A DNA stretch of 64,000 nucleotides from positions 29,065,001-29,129,000 of the forward strand of contig JARKIP010000017.1 of assembly GCA_029990175.1 (NCBI GenBank). The letters run 5' to 3'. This DNA is from Petunia secreta. Taxonomy: Eukaryota; Streptophyta; Magnoliopsida; Solanales; Solanaceae. A program made the position numbers and the translations under genes. Shown here in pieces: positions 23,206 through 35,647 of this stretch (within the stretch, counting starts at the first letter, position 1; every line of letters begins with the position of its first letter). Under the pieces are notes generated by a model. The model searched no databases and was not told the DNA's origin. It was given only the letters and a program-made list of their open reading frames with translations.

Positions 23206-26200
23206 TTGAAGTTTTGGCAGGTGTCTTCTCCCGTAATTTGTGACGACATTGTCAAGCTTATAGATTACCTAGAGAGGTGTAAGAATAAAAGAGCTGGTAC
23301 CAATCTGGATGAAGAGGATAATAGTGATCAAGCTGAAGAGGATGATTTTGATCAAGCTGAAGAGGATGATAGTGATCAAGCTGAAGAGGATGATAGTGAT
23401 ATTGATAAGTTGATACTGAGTCTGAAAACTATGTTGAGACTTGTACAGTTATCTCATTTGGATGATTTTAATGCCACAATGTCTCGCAAATCAGATGAGA
23501 TTTCAAGTGGTGAAGATGCGCTTCCGGTCTTCCTTCGCCTGCAAGACTATATAAAAAGTTGTTTGAACTCTCAACATCATTCTAAATCAAGTGCTACCAT
23601 GCCTGAGGGGCAATTGGATGAGCTTTTGGACTCACTCGTCAAGAAGCTCCATGAACTATCAAGTTGTTTGAACTCTCAACATCATTCCAAATCAAGTGCT
23701 CTTCAGAATGTTTGTAGTATCGTAAGAGATTTCCATAGGTTGAAAGTAAATGGTTTCATTGAGCCTGAGATTGTTGAATATTACACACCTCAGTTTAAAC
23801 TTATGGCTGAGAGAGTAGGAGACTTATGTTGGGGCCTTTTGGCTGATCAACTTAACAAAATTCTTAAACCTACTATGGAATGTGTTGATCTCCCACAAGT
23901 CGATGTCATGTTAGCCCATCTATATGTGAAGATTATTCATGTTCACCTGGAGGTTATGCATATATGTTATACAAAGTTGAAAGCTTCAAAGACGGCAGAA
24001 ATTGGACACTTCATTAACCAGCTTCTACAAGCCTCTCCAAACATTCTTAGGGAATATTTGATGTATTTACAAAAGCACATGTCAGATGTTCCTTCTGCCA
24101 GCAATTCAGCACAAAAAATTCATGTCATGATAGAGTTACTATTGGTCATTCTTACTGACATGCCAATAAACTCTATTCATCATGACAAATTTTTGGATCT
24201 GTTGACACGTGTTGGAGCAGTTAGCAAGGAGATGGAAGTTCTTGTTCACAAAATAGAAGATAAATCAAGTAACGAAGAGAGTACCAACAAAACGAACTGT
24301 ACAATTCTGCACTTGTTGGAAGATCTCAAGCATGTTTACTTGAAAGCCCCAGAGCCAATCATACTCTGCTTCAACATGAGTGATGGACCACTTTTCATGA
24401 ATCTTCTACTCGGAAACCTAAATGATTTGCTTAATTCCAATGCTTATTCAGTTGATTTGATAAAGGAAGAAATTAGGCGGATGAAAGAAGACCTAGATTG
24501 GATAAGATCTTTATTTGGGAATGTTGAGCAAGAATTGTATAAAGTTATTTGGAAACGTGTTCTAGATGTGGCATATGAGGCAAAACATGTCATTGATTCA
24601 ATTCTTGCTAGAGATGATGGTCTCTTGCATCTTGTTTTCTCACTTCCCAATGCTATGAAAAAGATTAAGCTTATCAAAGAAGAGGTCTGTAAATTACATG
24701 AGATGATTCCTATGAAAAGGGGCCTTCTTGTTGTAAACTCCCCCAAAAAGCCACTTAAAAACATTTCATCAGCAACTTCTCAAATATTTGTAGGTTTTAA
24801 GGAGGAGATGGACGGGATAATTAGGAAGCTTACCAGTGGACCAGCAGAGCTCGACGTCATTTCGATAATTGGTATGCCAGGTTTGGGAAAAACTACTTTG
24901 GCGTACAAAGTTTATAATGATAGGTCAGCTATTAGTCATTTTGACATTCGTGCATGGTGCACAGTCGATCAAAAGTATGACAGGAAAATGATTTTACAGA
25001 AAATCTATAATCAAGTCACTGGTTCAGATGCAAAATTCAGTGAAGATACTGATGTTGATGATGAGCTGCGCAAAAAGCTATATGGGAGGAGGTACCTTAT
25101 TGTCTTGGATGACTTGTGGGATGCTGCAACATGGGATGACTTAACAAGACCTTTTCCTCAAGTTGAGAAAGGAAGTAGAATAATTTTGACTAGTCGAAAC
25201 AAGGAAGTAGCTTTGCGCGGAAAATGCTGCAGTGATCCCCTTAACCTTCGAATGCTAAGGCTAGAAGAAAGTTGGGAATTACTAGAGAAGAGGGTATTCG
25301 GAGAAGAAAGCTGCCCTGTTGAACTATTAGATGTTGGAAAAGAAATAGCCGAATATTGTCGAGGGCTTCCTTTGGTGGTTGATCTGATTGCTGGAGTCAT
25401 TGCAAGGAGGGAAAAGGAAAGGAGTTTGTGGCTTGAACTTCTAAAGAATTTGAATTCCCTCATTTTTGAGGATAAAGTTGAAGTGATGAGAGTCATACAA
25501 TTAAGTTATGATCATTTATCAGATCACCTAAAGTTGTGCTTCCTTTACCTTGGAAGTTATCGGAAGGACGAAGAAATTGAAGTCAATGAGTTGAAAGCTT
25601 TATGGAGTGCGGAAGGATTTGTGGAACAGACTAAGATTAAGAGTGTGGAAGAAGTAATGGAGGAGTATTTGGATCATTTAATTTCCAGTAGCTTGGTAAC
25701 GGTCTCCAGAAGGAAATTCGATGACAAGGTTTGCCAAATTCATGATCTTGTGCATGATTTTTGCTTGATAAAGGCTAGACAGGAGATGTTGTTTGGGTTG
25801 ATAAGTTCAAATGCTCCATCTTCTTATTCAGATTTGATGCCGCGTCAGTTGACCATTCATTATGATAAGCTTCTTTCTCAGTCTTCAAAAGTTATTTCTC
25901 TGTTTGATTCAGAAACGAAAAGGGATTCTTCTGGGAAACACCTTCTTTCTTTGAAGATGACTGGAGACTGGGACTACAATCTTATCTGTCACCTAAGACA
26001 CTTGAGGCTTCTTAGAGTGTTGAACCTTGAGGGATATCGTTTGCCAAATTATTTGCTGGATGAAATAGGCATGCTAGTTCATTTGAGGTACTTAAATACT
26101 GGTAGTAAGGAAATTGAAGCCCTCCCTTCGACATTTTCAAACCTCTGGAATCTTGAAACTCTGGTGGTCAGGGACAGTTACATGAAGGTAAAACCTGATA

Positions 26201-27048
26201 TTTGGAATCTCGCAAAGCTGCGACATGTCGAAATAAGTTTGTTCTTTGGTTCGGGTACAGATGAACCAACAAAGTTAGAGAACTTGAGAATATTAAATAC
26301 GCTTCATCTTTCCTATTCCGAAGGCGGATACGATATTCTCAAAAGGTTTCCCAATCTTCAAAAGCTCCACTGCTTTATGAAGGATACGCGGGATTCTTCT
26401 GCGGGGATGTTTCGGTTTCCAGAATTTGGTTTCCATAATGAACTTGAAGAACTCAAAATATATGGTGATGAAGGAAATACGCTATCCTTTGAAGCGAGAC
26501 AGCCGAGAGATTTTCCCTTTTTCCCTTCGAGTTTAAAATCTTTGAAGCTATGTGGTGGTTCCGTGACTTCTGAATCACTGTCAACAATTGCTAGTCTGCC
26601 CAACCTTCAAGAACTGTGTCTATCATTGCTGTCCATCCTAGGGGAAGAATGGAACATGCGAGAGGACGACACCTTCAAGAATCTCAAAATTTTGAAGTTG
26701 GATTTGGTGAAAATTTCTGAATGGCAGGTTGGAGAGGAATCATTTCCCGTCCTTGAGCACTTAATCTTCCGGTACTGTAAAGAGTTTAAGGAGATTCCGT
26801 CTAGTTTTGGGGATATTGATTCGCTAAATTGTATCGAACTGATCGAAAGCCCTCAACTTGAAGATTCAGCCCTACAGATTAAACAATATGTTGAAGATAT
26901 GACAGGAGATGACAAGCTTCAGGTCCCCGTCAAAGTAAGTATTAAGCTCAACTACACTACGAAATTGTTTTAACTTCTTTTATATATATTTTTTTTCAAT
27001 CACTTTTGACCATTATAATTTTCTTTGCAGAGAGCATATGAGGAATAG
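23206..27048 (+). CDS. R1-type CC-NB-LRR (NLR) disease-resistance protein
   Basis: A cytoplasmic ATP-binding immune receptor of the Solanaceae-domain NLR group that includes potato R1; the ligand is unknown. The N-terminal extension (residues 1-395) has an acidic repeat (34-66, DQAEEDDS units) and a 13-residue duplication (118-130 and 153-165). An Rx-type coiled coil follows (about 396-500, EDVID-like YEAKHVID). The NB-ARC domain has the P-loop GMPGLGKTT (556), kinase-2 YLIVLDDLWD (630), GSRIILTSR (656), GLPL (720) and an IHD in the MHD position (845-847). Leucine-rich repeats run from about 880 to 1230. The main frame ends at a splice donor, GTAAGT at 26935; the last exon 27031-27048 adds six codons including the stop. 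No stop interrupts 1243 codons. The frame opens with TTG, and the first in-frame ATG is codon 76. A TTTTGGCAG acceptor at 23220 suggests a missing or unrecognised first exon. Confidence 0.9.
23326..23402 (+). repeat. 24-bp coding tandem repeat in the NLR N-terminus
   Basis: Three to four in-frame copies of a unit encoding DQAEEDDS make a strongly acidic stretch. A unit length divisible by three lets copy number change without breaking the frame. Confidence 0.85.
26935..27030 (+). other. NLR 3' intron (96 bp, phase 0)
   Basis: The donor AAA|GTAAGT and the acceptor TTTCTTTGCAG|AGAG, preceded by a T-rich tract, are near-consensus. Splicing is in phase 0. Without splicing the frame would end 13 codons later at 26973. 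As I recall it, R1 itself has a short intron close to the end of its coding region, which supports this model. Confidence 0.85.
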
Positions 27049-27721
27049 GGAGACACTCACTTTTGCCCAACACACCAGCTTTTGAGGCTAAAGATGTATC
27101 CCCAGACAATTTATGCAATCTTCCAGCTATTTACTTTTATTATTCTGTTCAATATCTGATACTAGTACTCCTACTTGTTTGTTCAAAATAGATGTGGTTA
27201 GAGACAACTAATTATAGAAAACAAGTACTCTGAAACCCAAAATTTGTTGGACAATTTGTTGTCGTGTAGACAGTCTTTTTCTTTTTGGCAGGGCTTTAAT
27301 TGTTTACATATATATGACAAATAGTATATTATTGGGTGTTTGATATGATTTCTTTTTGGTCTGCTAGTTAAAGATGATAATATCATGAGAATATACTGTG
27401 AGGATTTCGTAGCAGTTATGATATTGTCGTAATGGAGTGAGTATATGCGTTCTTAATGAAATGTACAACAGCAATAATCATGTTCTAGCTTCTCTGTTTT
27501 GGTTTGTGATACTCTCAATCAGATCGTTTAAACTGCTCTTTCAATTCTACCTTTTTCTTCATATTAAACTCCACAGCAATTGTCCACAAATTTTCTGTTT
27601 ACTTTTTATCTCCATTATTTAACCCAAGGAACGAAATGCCCTATATCATACTCTTCTACTCTATAATGATTATCCTTTCAAACCAAAGGTCGTATATAAA
27701 CTTATGATGATGAAACATGTT
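27049..27721. other. 3' flank of the NLR
   Basis: AT-rich, with no ORF of note. It should contain the NLR 3' UTR; no single poly(A) signal stands out. Confidence 0.5.
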
Positions 27722-27728
27722 CCTGAGG

Positions 27729-28533
27729 TCCCTACGGGTGTTCACCGGAAACCGAAAGCCTGAATCAAACCTAAAACTGACTTAAACCGAAAGAAAAAAA
27801 ACTGATATTTTTTAGGTTTGGTTTGGTTTTAATTTTGAATTTTAAAATATTTGGTTTGGTTTTGACTTTAAGCAAAAAATAAATGAAATAACCGAACCAA
27901 ACCGATCAGATACTACTTATAAGTTATAATTACAATGTATGTGTACTTTTATGTAAATGTTTAAGAAATTACACCATAAGTTACTTTTTTATTTTTTTGT
28001 GCTTTTGTATTCTAGTCTAGTTCTTCACCTTTTAGAGCTTTTGCATTTTGTAGTCTAGTTTGTCTTCTAGTCTTTATTTTGATAAGTCAAAGTTATTGTA
28101 TGTTAAAAATAACTTGGCTTGTAGACCTTTATTTTTGCAAGATATCTTCGCAAATGATCTCTTCAATTTTTCAATCACGAAAAAACTGTTGTAAGAAGTT
28201 TGATTAAATTAACTGAAATGGTTGTAAATGCTTATATGATTTTTTGATGAAGCTATATATGTAACTTGATTACATATAAAGTTTATTCTTATATAGAGCG
28301 TACTTGACTTGGAGTTTTGATGGTAGAATATAGTCGTTCGAATATGTGTTTGATCCTAAGAAGTGTATGTAACAAATTTAGAGAGAAAATAAAAACTGAC
28401 AAAAAATCGAACAAATCGAAATAACCGACAAAAATCGAACAAGTAAAATTTAGTCGTGATTATTTCAAAAGTCGAATTAATTGGTTGATTATCTTTTAAA
28501 GGAAAACCGACTTAACCAACCCGAAAACCCCTA
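27729..28533. mobile_element. hAT-like non-autonomous element 3' of the NLR
   Basis: The direct repeat CCTGAGG (27722-27728 and 28534-28540) flanks a segment whose ends are roughly inverted (CGGGTGTTC on the left, AAAACCCCTA on the right). Both ends are rich in AACCGA-type and TTTGGTTTGG-type words, like the remnant at 19530. There is no transposase frame. The exact edges may be off by a few bases. Confidence 0.7.
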
Positions 28534-28540
28534 CCTGAGG

Positions 28541-29067
28541 CACATACAAGGCACTTTAAACAAACGTAAGCATATATAGGAAATAGGAAAGAACTTCAAG
28601 CTGCAATATATTACTACTCTCCAGAGAGCACACATCAACTCGATGGAAATTCTTTCCTAAGTTATATCCTAATTGACATAAATATGTGTCGTGACTCCTT
28701 AAAATGGATTACATCATAAGCCTAGAATCATACTTTTATCTAGAAAGAGCTATATCTTATTACCCCTAAGCAATATACAACTATAGCTGGACCCAAACTA
28801 ATATACTTCACCTCAGCTCTTTGTGAAAAGGGAAGGCGGAAGAACTTTATATGGATTTAAAATCAGTAGCTTCTTAATGGTAGCCATTAGTTGCACCTGG
28901 AACGAAATGTGTTGTTTCGTATCTAACCTCACTCAGCTGACCCTCAAGATGGTTGGGGATTGAGGCTTAGTAGTAGTTGTTATTGTTGTGTTTTTAAAAG
29001 CGAAATAGGCCAAAAAAAGACTAAGAGCCTGTTTGGGTAAGTTTAAAAGTAATTTATAAGCACATAT
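28541..29067. other. Intergenic; possible non-LTR tail and MITE end
   Basis: At 28930-28990 the sequence CAGCTGACCCTCAAGATGG...GATTGAGGCTTAG followed by GTAGTTGTTATTGTTGTG resembles the (TTG)n tail of Solanaceae SINE or RTE-type elements. At 29026 GAGCCTGTTTGGGTAAG repeats the terminal motif of the MITE at 15639, but no matching right end was found. Confidence 0.35.
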
Positions 29068-30002
29068 TGTTGGGTTTAACGGAAGAATGTGAATGGGAAA
29101 TGGGTGAAAAATGAAAAGGTTCTCTTTTGTAGGGAAATGCACTTTCTCCCACATTGGTAGAGGAAAAGGATTTTGTTGGATTTAAATAGAGATTTACTTC
29201 TCTTAGCTCTTAAAAGGGTTGAGAAGAAGGGAAGCCTCGCGCCGTCGTCGTCGCTCGTCTCGGCTTCAGCTTGATTGACTTAACTTTTTGGACCAACAAA
29301 ACTAAAATATTAATTAATTAATATTTTATCCGTTTGTGTAACGGGTAGTTCCGTTTATGTAACGGACAGCTGAAGTGAGTTCAGTACCCGGGCAGCTGAA
29401 GTGAGTTCAATAGTCATTAGTGGTAGATTAGTTGCTCCACATTGAAGTCAGTCATTAGTGGACAATTAAACTCTCCCACGTTTTTTCATTTATCACCAGG
29501 TGTGTCTCTTCACCTGCCCTTGGATGTCTATATAAACTGGTCATTTGTCAGTCCTTGATAACGACAGACAACATAGGACACAGACATAGACTGAAGTTCT
29601 GAGATAGAGACTCCACAGAGACTCAAACTCGGACTGATAGAGACGTAACCTTGGACAGAGGATACGAAACCTCGGGCAGAGGATAGAAACACTCGGGCAG
29701 AGAAAATCACTGACAGAAAGCATATCTCACTGCATCCCCTCCCTTTCTGCATATTAAGTGAGTCGTGTGATTTGCTCCGTTCCTTTGTGTTCGCCGTGTT
29801 CTAACCATTTGAAGTGCCGCTACGGTAGAACTGTTATCCCGTTCCATCCTGGGAGAAATTAACCAGTGAACCTTGGGCATCGTGAGGGGGTTAGATTTCT
29901 TAAGGAGACAAGTAACTTGTGGGCTCGAGATTGTCCTATTACTAACAGATTATTTACTGCAGGTTTTGTATCTTTTAATTTATTTGAATGCAGGAACCAA
30001 CA
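29068..30002 (+). mobile_element. Solo LTR (935 bp), Copia-like
   Basis: The LTR begins TGTTGG and ends CCAACA and is flanked by the 5-bp duplication CATAT (29063-29067 and 30003-30007). A TATATAAACTGG box near 29530 fits an LTR promoter, which sets the plus orientation. No internal region or second LTR is present, so two LTRs recombined. The Copia assignment is a guess from size and ends. Confidence 0.88.
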
Positions 30003-30007
30003 CATAT

Positions 30008-30678
30008 ATGCTTAGAAGTGAAGCGCGCGCTTCTTTGAAGTGAAATTTATATATCACTACATTAAGAAACAACAAATATATGTGAATTTAGTTCTAGAAT
30101 GATAAAATCACAATACAATAACTGTCTGCAATGGGTAATATACAATATAAAGATATAAATCTAACACCTCATAGCTAAGACTCAAAGAACCGAGTGCTTC
30201 TTGGAGATCATTTCACATTGTTTGAAGCGCACTTCAGTGTAAGTGAATAAGATTTGGTAGAATTTCCCTTATATTATTAATCCAATAGGTTCATGAATAT
30301 ATACAATGATATTGTATCTAAATGAGGAAATAAACTAAAGAAAGAATCCTAGAAATCTGCTAAAGATATTATCTAAATTTCAGCCGACTGGTATGTAGGT
30401 CTTATTTTTATGGGTCATCATTTTTGGTAGATCTCTGAACAAGATGGGAAGTAACTCTGTTCTAGTTTGTGGTGGAACTAAGATGAGGATGGTGCTAGGT
30501 TGGAACTCTAAAGAAATTGCAACCTTGGTAAAAGGCAGTTAGTTTTCAAGTTGATGTTAAGCTCATGAATATCCCATTATTTTTTAGCCAACTCTTTGGC
30601 TTTCATCATTGGTTGCCACTACCCTTTGATCTAGGTGGAGTTTTCCAGGACATGAAACTCTATATTCTTAGTGACAAT
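30008..30678. other. Retroelement-like remnant, no gene
   Basis: No long frame. The sequence up to 30678 was continuous with 35285 onward before the solo LTR inserted, and both sides look like decayed retroelement sequence. A perfect 14-bp palindrome GAAGCGCGCGCTTC lies near 30020. Confidence 0.4.
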
Positions 30679-33600
30679 TGTTGACACCCAATTTTGTCCC
30701 CGGAATTTCTAATTAATGGCTAATTATTTTAAATTAAGGCTAATTCTAAAATTGAAAACGAATGAATAAATTTTAAATAAAAGTGCCAAAATCGCAACCC
30801 GAATCCTTAATTTAAGCCTGCCCATGCAATTCCTTCATTTATTTAGTCCTAAAACCGAGGGTAATTTCGTTCTCAATCTATAAAACTGACCTATCTATGC
30901 AAAACTCATGTTATATCCTATACTTTCTAATCAGCATACCCATATCAGCATTTCCCAATTCCTCTTCGACCCGACCCTGTCCAAATCCCTAACCCGATTA
31001 CCAAATTTTCCCCAGAAAAACTTTCGAAATCACTGGTCCTCCCCTCCAGCTCAGAAAATGGTACGAAACCTTATCCATTTTTTGTCCGTTAGGGGTCGTT
31101 TTGGGTATTTTCCACAACCCTAGAACCCTAAATTTGGACCGATATAAATATAAGGCGAGAAGAGGAGAAAAAAGAGAGGGGATTTTTAGTAGTTGATGGT
31201 GAGCAGCGGCAGTAGGGATGAAGATAGCAGCAACAGCAGTGAAAAAAGACTAGCACATTAAAATATAAATCTAAGTTAATATTAGGTAGTTTCTTGATTC
31301 TTATGAAATTTTTTGATGTCGTCGCTTCATCGTTAGATTCATTCGACCCTGTTCGAATCGTCGCCTTATGCTTGAGTTGCATTTCTCGGATCTTTGCACC
31401 CCTTTTCACTGCTCGCAAAGAGGTAATAACCTCACCTCAATGCCTTAGTTTTTTTTTCTCTCTGCTGAAAGTGTAATCTGTATAACGATATGTGCTTGTT
31501 CGTGAAGAGTGATATTATTAGTCATTTTAGAATTGTAAGTGTGTTTCCGAATAGCTAAAACTGTTTTCGCTTGACATATGTATTTGTTTACCTCTGTTTC
31601 CAGAATTATTGTGTGAAGTTTTCAAATGCCTTACTGAAAATAAAGAAATGAGTTGTTTTCTTCAGTTATTTAGTTAGTTTCTTTACAGAATCTCAATCAT
31701 TATTACTTATCAGCTAGGACATGATCTTATTGAATCAAGTTAAGTTCATACATGTTTAAGCTCCCATAGTTTCAGTTCATAAGTTCTCTAAATTTGGAAT
31801 CTGTGTGAAGCTGTTTTAGGATAATGCATAGCAAAATTGAATCTTTAGAGGTTGCATAGCTGTTTCCAAATAAATAGTTCATTTTAAGTTATTTCATCAG
31901 TTTTGTCTTCAATGCTTGAGTCTTTGTGACTGTTTTCTAGCCCTCTGGATGTCTCTAGCGATTTAAAGGATTCTTAAGTAGCCGAAAGCTGATTTCCTGT
32001 TAGTTCAAATGATAAAGCAAGCATAGGGAATCTCTGTTAGGGCTGTTTTGACTAAAATTTGTTCAAGGGTTTGAAAGGGAATAGGATTTGGTTTCAGGGA
32101 TAGCTGCAGTTGCTTGAGAGGTTCCTGGTTGTCTGAGGGAGTTAGAGTGAGGATCTGGATCAGTGGTTAGAGATAGTGTAGGCTGTTAGTATAGAGGTGT
32201 GTTCCTGGTCCTGTTTTGTTTGTGAGTGTGTGGTTGTTGTTCCTGGTAGTTGCATTAGGTGAAGTGCAGGGGATTAGATGTCTGTTGGGTTGCTGCAGGT
32301 TATTTGGTTAAGTGAGGGCTATCTTATGTGTGAGGAGGTTGAGGTAGTAGTTTGTAGTGTGGTGGGTGTCGTCTCTGAGAGGAGAAGGATGTTCAAGAGG
32401 TGTTTTATCTCCTGGTGGTGTGCAGGTTTGTTCCAAGAGATGTTAGATTGTCTGGTTGGTCTAGCACGGTCCTGTTTATGTATAGTTTGTCATGGAGGTT
32501 CTTATTTGGTTGGCTGTTCAGGAAGTAGGGGAATGCATAGGTCTGTTTTGTTGTGGGAATTTTGGTATGCTGCAGGTGTTAGGAGCTAGTTCCCCGTTTT
32601 TCTAGGAGTTTCCAAGTTTGTTGGAATAGGGCAGAGGTATGAGGGAATTTGTGAGGTGCTGTGAGAGTGAGGGAGTTCTGGGTGTTTCAGCTATTTAAAG
32701 TGTCGAGGAGTATGTGTGAGGCTTGTTCTTTGTTGTGTTGAAGTCTGTTAAAGAGAGTGAGGGAGTGCAGGTAGTGTAGGTGGTGGGTGTTTATGTGTGC
32801 AAGCTGGGGTGTGTGTGCTTGTATATGCAACCTGGTAAAGCTTGAAATTAATTCCAAGCCTGGTTCCTTTGCATTATATCAAGGCCGACATGTGCTAGTT
32901 CTTGAATGGTTGTTTCTGGTGGCAAGAAGGAGTGTGTGAGGTCTGTTATTTAGTGTGCATATGTTTATGAGTGTGTGCAGGTATTAGAAGTGTAAGTGTG
33001 AAGGAGTTTGAGGTTTCAGTCGTATATAGTGCTTGATGCTAGAAGATAGGAGTTTCAGGGCCTCAAGGGAAGAAGTTTAGGTGAGAGCTGCTGCAGATTG
33101 TCCCTGGTGATCTGCATTAGTGCAGAGTTAGTTCTTAATGTGTTCTTGCTTATTTCAGTTTAGTTTAAGTGCTGGGGGGATGTTTTAGGCAGTTTGTGGG
33201 TACAGGGGTGGGAATTGGTGAGGTCTGTTCCCTGGGGTGCTCAAGGAAGCGTAGGTTCAGGTGCAGGTGTGAAAAAAAATGATAGAAAATTGTCTAGTAA
33301 GGGTGTTGGAGGTCCGGTATGTGTAGGTGCGTGTGTATAGGATTTGCAGGTTGTTTAAGCGTTTCTGGTAATGGCTATGTGTGTGAAGATATATACAGAG
33401 ATAGTTTTGTTAGGAGCTCAGGTTTGCAGGATAGTTTAGAATATAGGAGGGTCTGATGTATATCTGTGCGAGGGGTCTGGGATTTTGTTTTCATGTCTGC
33501 TTCCTTCCCCTAGTTTCATTTTCTATTTTCTCGCATGTCTTAAGCTCCTAGCTTATCTGTTAAGGTAATGGGCAGGCTAGAACTTCCTCTTTCACTGTGT

Positions 33601-35279
33601 TTGCTGTTCAAGTGAGATGTATAAGAATTGGTTGTAGTTTTTATAGTAGTAGTTAGTTGGGTTTGCAGAAATGTATCAATATGTTTCATGTCATTTATCA
33701 AACTTTCCTAAAAGAGCTGAATTTGGATATGTATCTTTACTAATGTGTTGATTCGTAATGAGCTATCATTCTTTGAATATAGGCTTAGGCAATAGGTAGT
33801 AGTTATAAAGTTTTGCTATAACTTACTAGTTTTGTAGTTCTGATATTTATTAGGATGTTAGTGATAGTTCCATGCCTACTGTTTGTTGAGTAAATACCGC
33901 GACTATAATGTTAAGATGAAATCTGGTATTGGTTAGTCCCGAGGCATTTCCTTTAGGATCTGAGTCTTGCAATCATGAAAATCTCATTTGGTTCATATAA
34001 GGAATCTTTACAAATTTAATGTGATAGTTCCTTTTCTGTTACACTTTTCTGTATTAGCAATTCACATGAAATTTGTTTGTTTTCTATTTAAATCTTGACT
34101 TGTTGTATGGTAAAAAGAATTTTACTATCCATATGCTTTCCAGTATGCTATTGTCCCTATTCAAGCTGCTGTTTTAATTTTCTCATTTGTTAGTACATTT
34201 ACTAATCCTTATCTTCTTTATTTTTTTGGCATGAATCCTTTGGGATGAGTTTGGCTAATACTCAAATGGGATGGCTCATTGGCTTGGAGTCACATAGGGG
34301 TCAAGTTCGGGCTCAAGTTTCCAAGCTTTAAAATTTTTTAGGAAATTCAAGGCTCCTGCAAGTTAATCATTTTCCGGGTTTTACTTTTTCAACTTATCTT
34401 CCTTTCCCTTGAGATATTTATAAAATGACTTGTGGAATTATTTGTCTAATGAATATTATATTTGATTATTTGAATGATTGTTTACTTTATGTTCCTTATC
34501 TTTTATTTTGGAGTCATTATTTAATTTATTGCAAATCAGGCTATTTAAGCAAATGCGTGTAAAATTTCATAAATTTTCAAAACTACGCTTAATAAATGAC
34601 TATAAGAAAGGACTTCTATCTTATTGATACGAAGTAGTTTCTTTAAATAGTCAAAACTTATAATGAAGTTTTAATTAACTTCTAAATATCCCGAAACTAT
34701 TTTGCAAAAAGCAACTTGAAATCTAAGTTCCACCTTACGATGAGATACTCGGATTTTAAAGTTGAAATTAAGCAGGTGCCATTTATGCGCTATCAAATAC
34801 GAGTTGGCAAAGAAATTAGGACGATAAAATCGTTCCTTTTTCAAAAGAAAATGCGCCTTTTATTTTATTTTATTTTAAAAATAGTTAAAGCTTTTAAATA
34901 AATTATATATCTTTTGAAAACTTCCTAAGTTTAATTAGTTGAATTAATTAATAGTTCAATTAATTATTTTTAGAGGATTTTAGAAAAAGCGCATAAAAGC
35001 ACTTGAAAATTAATTTGGAAACCTACCAGATTAACCGTTGTTAACGGAATTTCTAAAGTGCCTTAAAAACCTTCTTTCGGAATTAACAAAACTTCTTACT
35101 TAGAATCTCTGAAAAGACTGATTTTTTTTTCCAAAAATAGAGTTTTGCACGCATTTGCTTATTTGGTTCCCTGTTTTCCTTAAATTGGGTGGCGACTCCA
35201 GAAACTCCAAAAGAGTTAGTCCATTTAGTTGATATTCCCTAAATTAGTCCTTCGGGGTTGATTTTTTTGGGGTTCAACA
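30679..35279 (+). mobile_element. Giant solo LTR (4.6 kb), Ogre/Tat-like
   Basis: It starts TGTTGACACCC and ends GGGGTTCAACA, with perfect TGTTGA/TCAACA inverted ends and the 5-bp duplication ACAAT (30674-30678 and 35280-35284). A GATATAAATATAAGG box at about 31139 marks the likely promoter. From about 32080 to 33480 the plus strand is strongly G+T-rich and has no ORF of note. LTRs this long are known mainly from Ogre/Tat elements, so that lineage is my inference. A 2.4-kb relative lies at 43339-45753. Confidence 0.88.
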
Positions 35280-35284
35280 ACAAT

Positions 35285-35647
35285 GAACATCAGAAAGCTG
35301 CACAAGTGCTATTTAAAGGGAGTGCTGTGATGGAGCCTCTAAGTGCTGATGTCTACTGGATTATTTTTTCTCCGTTACATATTCCACTTAATCATGGTTG
35401 GATAGTTGTGGATCAAGATTTCAACTGGGAATCCTTTTCAATGGTACAAGCCAACTCAATGGCTCTTGGTCTTTCATCAGAATTTCTTGTCTTGAACCTT
35501 GAGGACAAGGTTCTCATTGAGGAGAGGGGTGTTGTTATGAACCATGTTATGGACCTCAGGGAGCAAATATTCATTGATGGACTTGGACCGGGAATTAGTT
35601 TGAGGTTGAGCCCAAGAAGTAGACAGCCCGACAAGAGTTTTATTTGA
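35285..35647 (+). pseudogene. Unidentified retroelement-like ORF fragment
   Basis: An open frame from about 35258 reads through SSEFLVLNLEDKVLIEERG and ends RLSPRSRQPDKSFI. The LEDKV segment and the downstream LTR-like sequence suggest the C-terminus of a retroelement polyprotein, but I cannot name the family with confidence. The frame begins inside the solo LTR, so its first codons are not original. Confidence 0.4.

Noticed and set aside
24444..26603. Minus-strand frames of 80-112 codons opposite the NLR
   Set aside because: They are shadows of the long coding frame on the plus strand and have no protein features.
31294..32589. Short frames inside the giant solo LTR (60-103 codons)
   Set aside because: No recognisable domain; they result from the G+T bias and lie between proven LTR ends.
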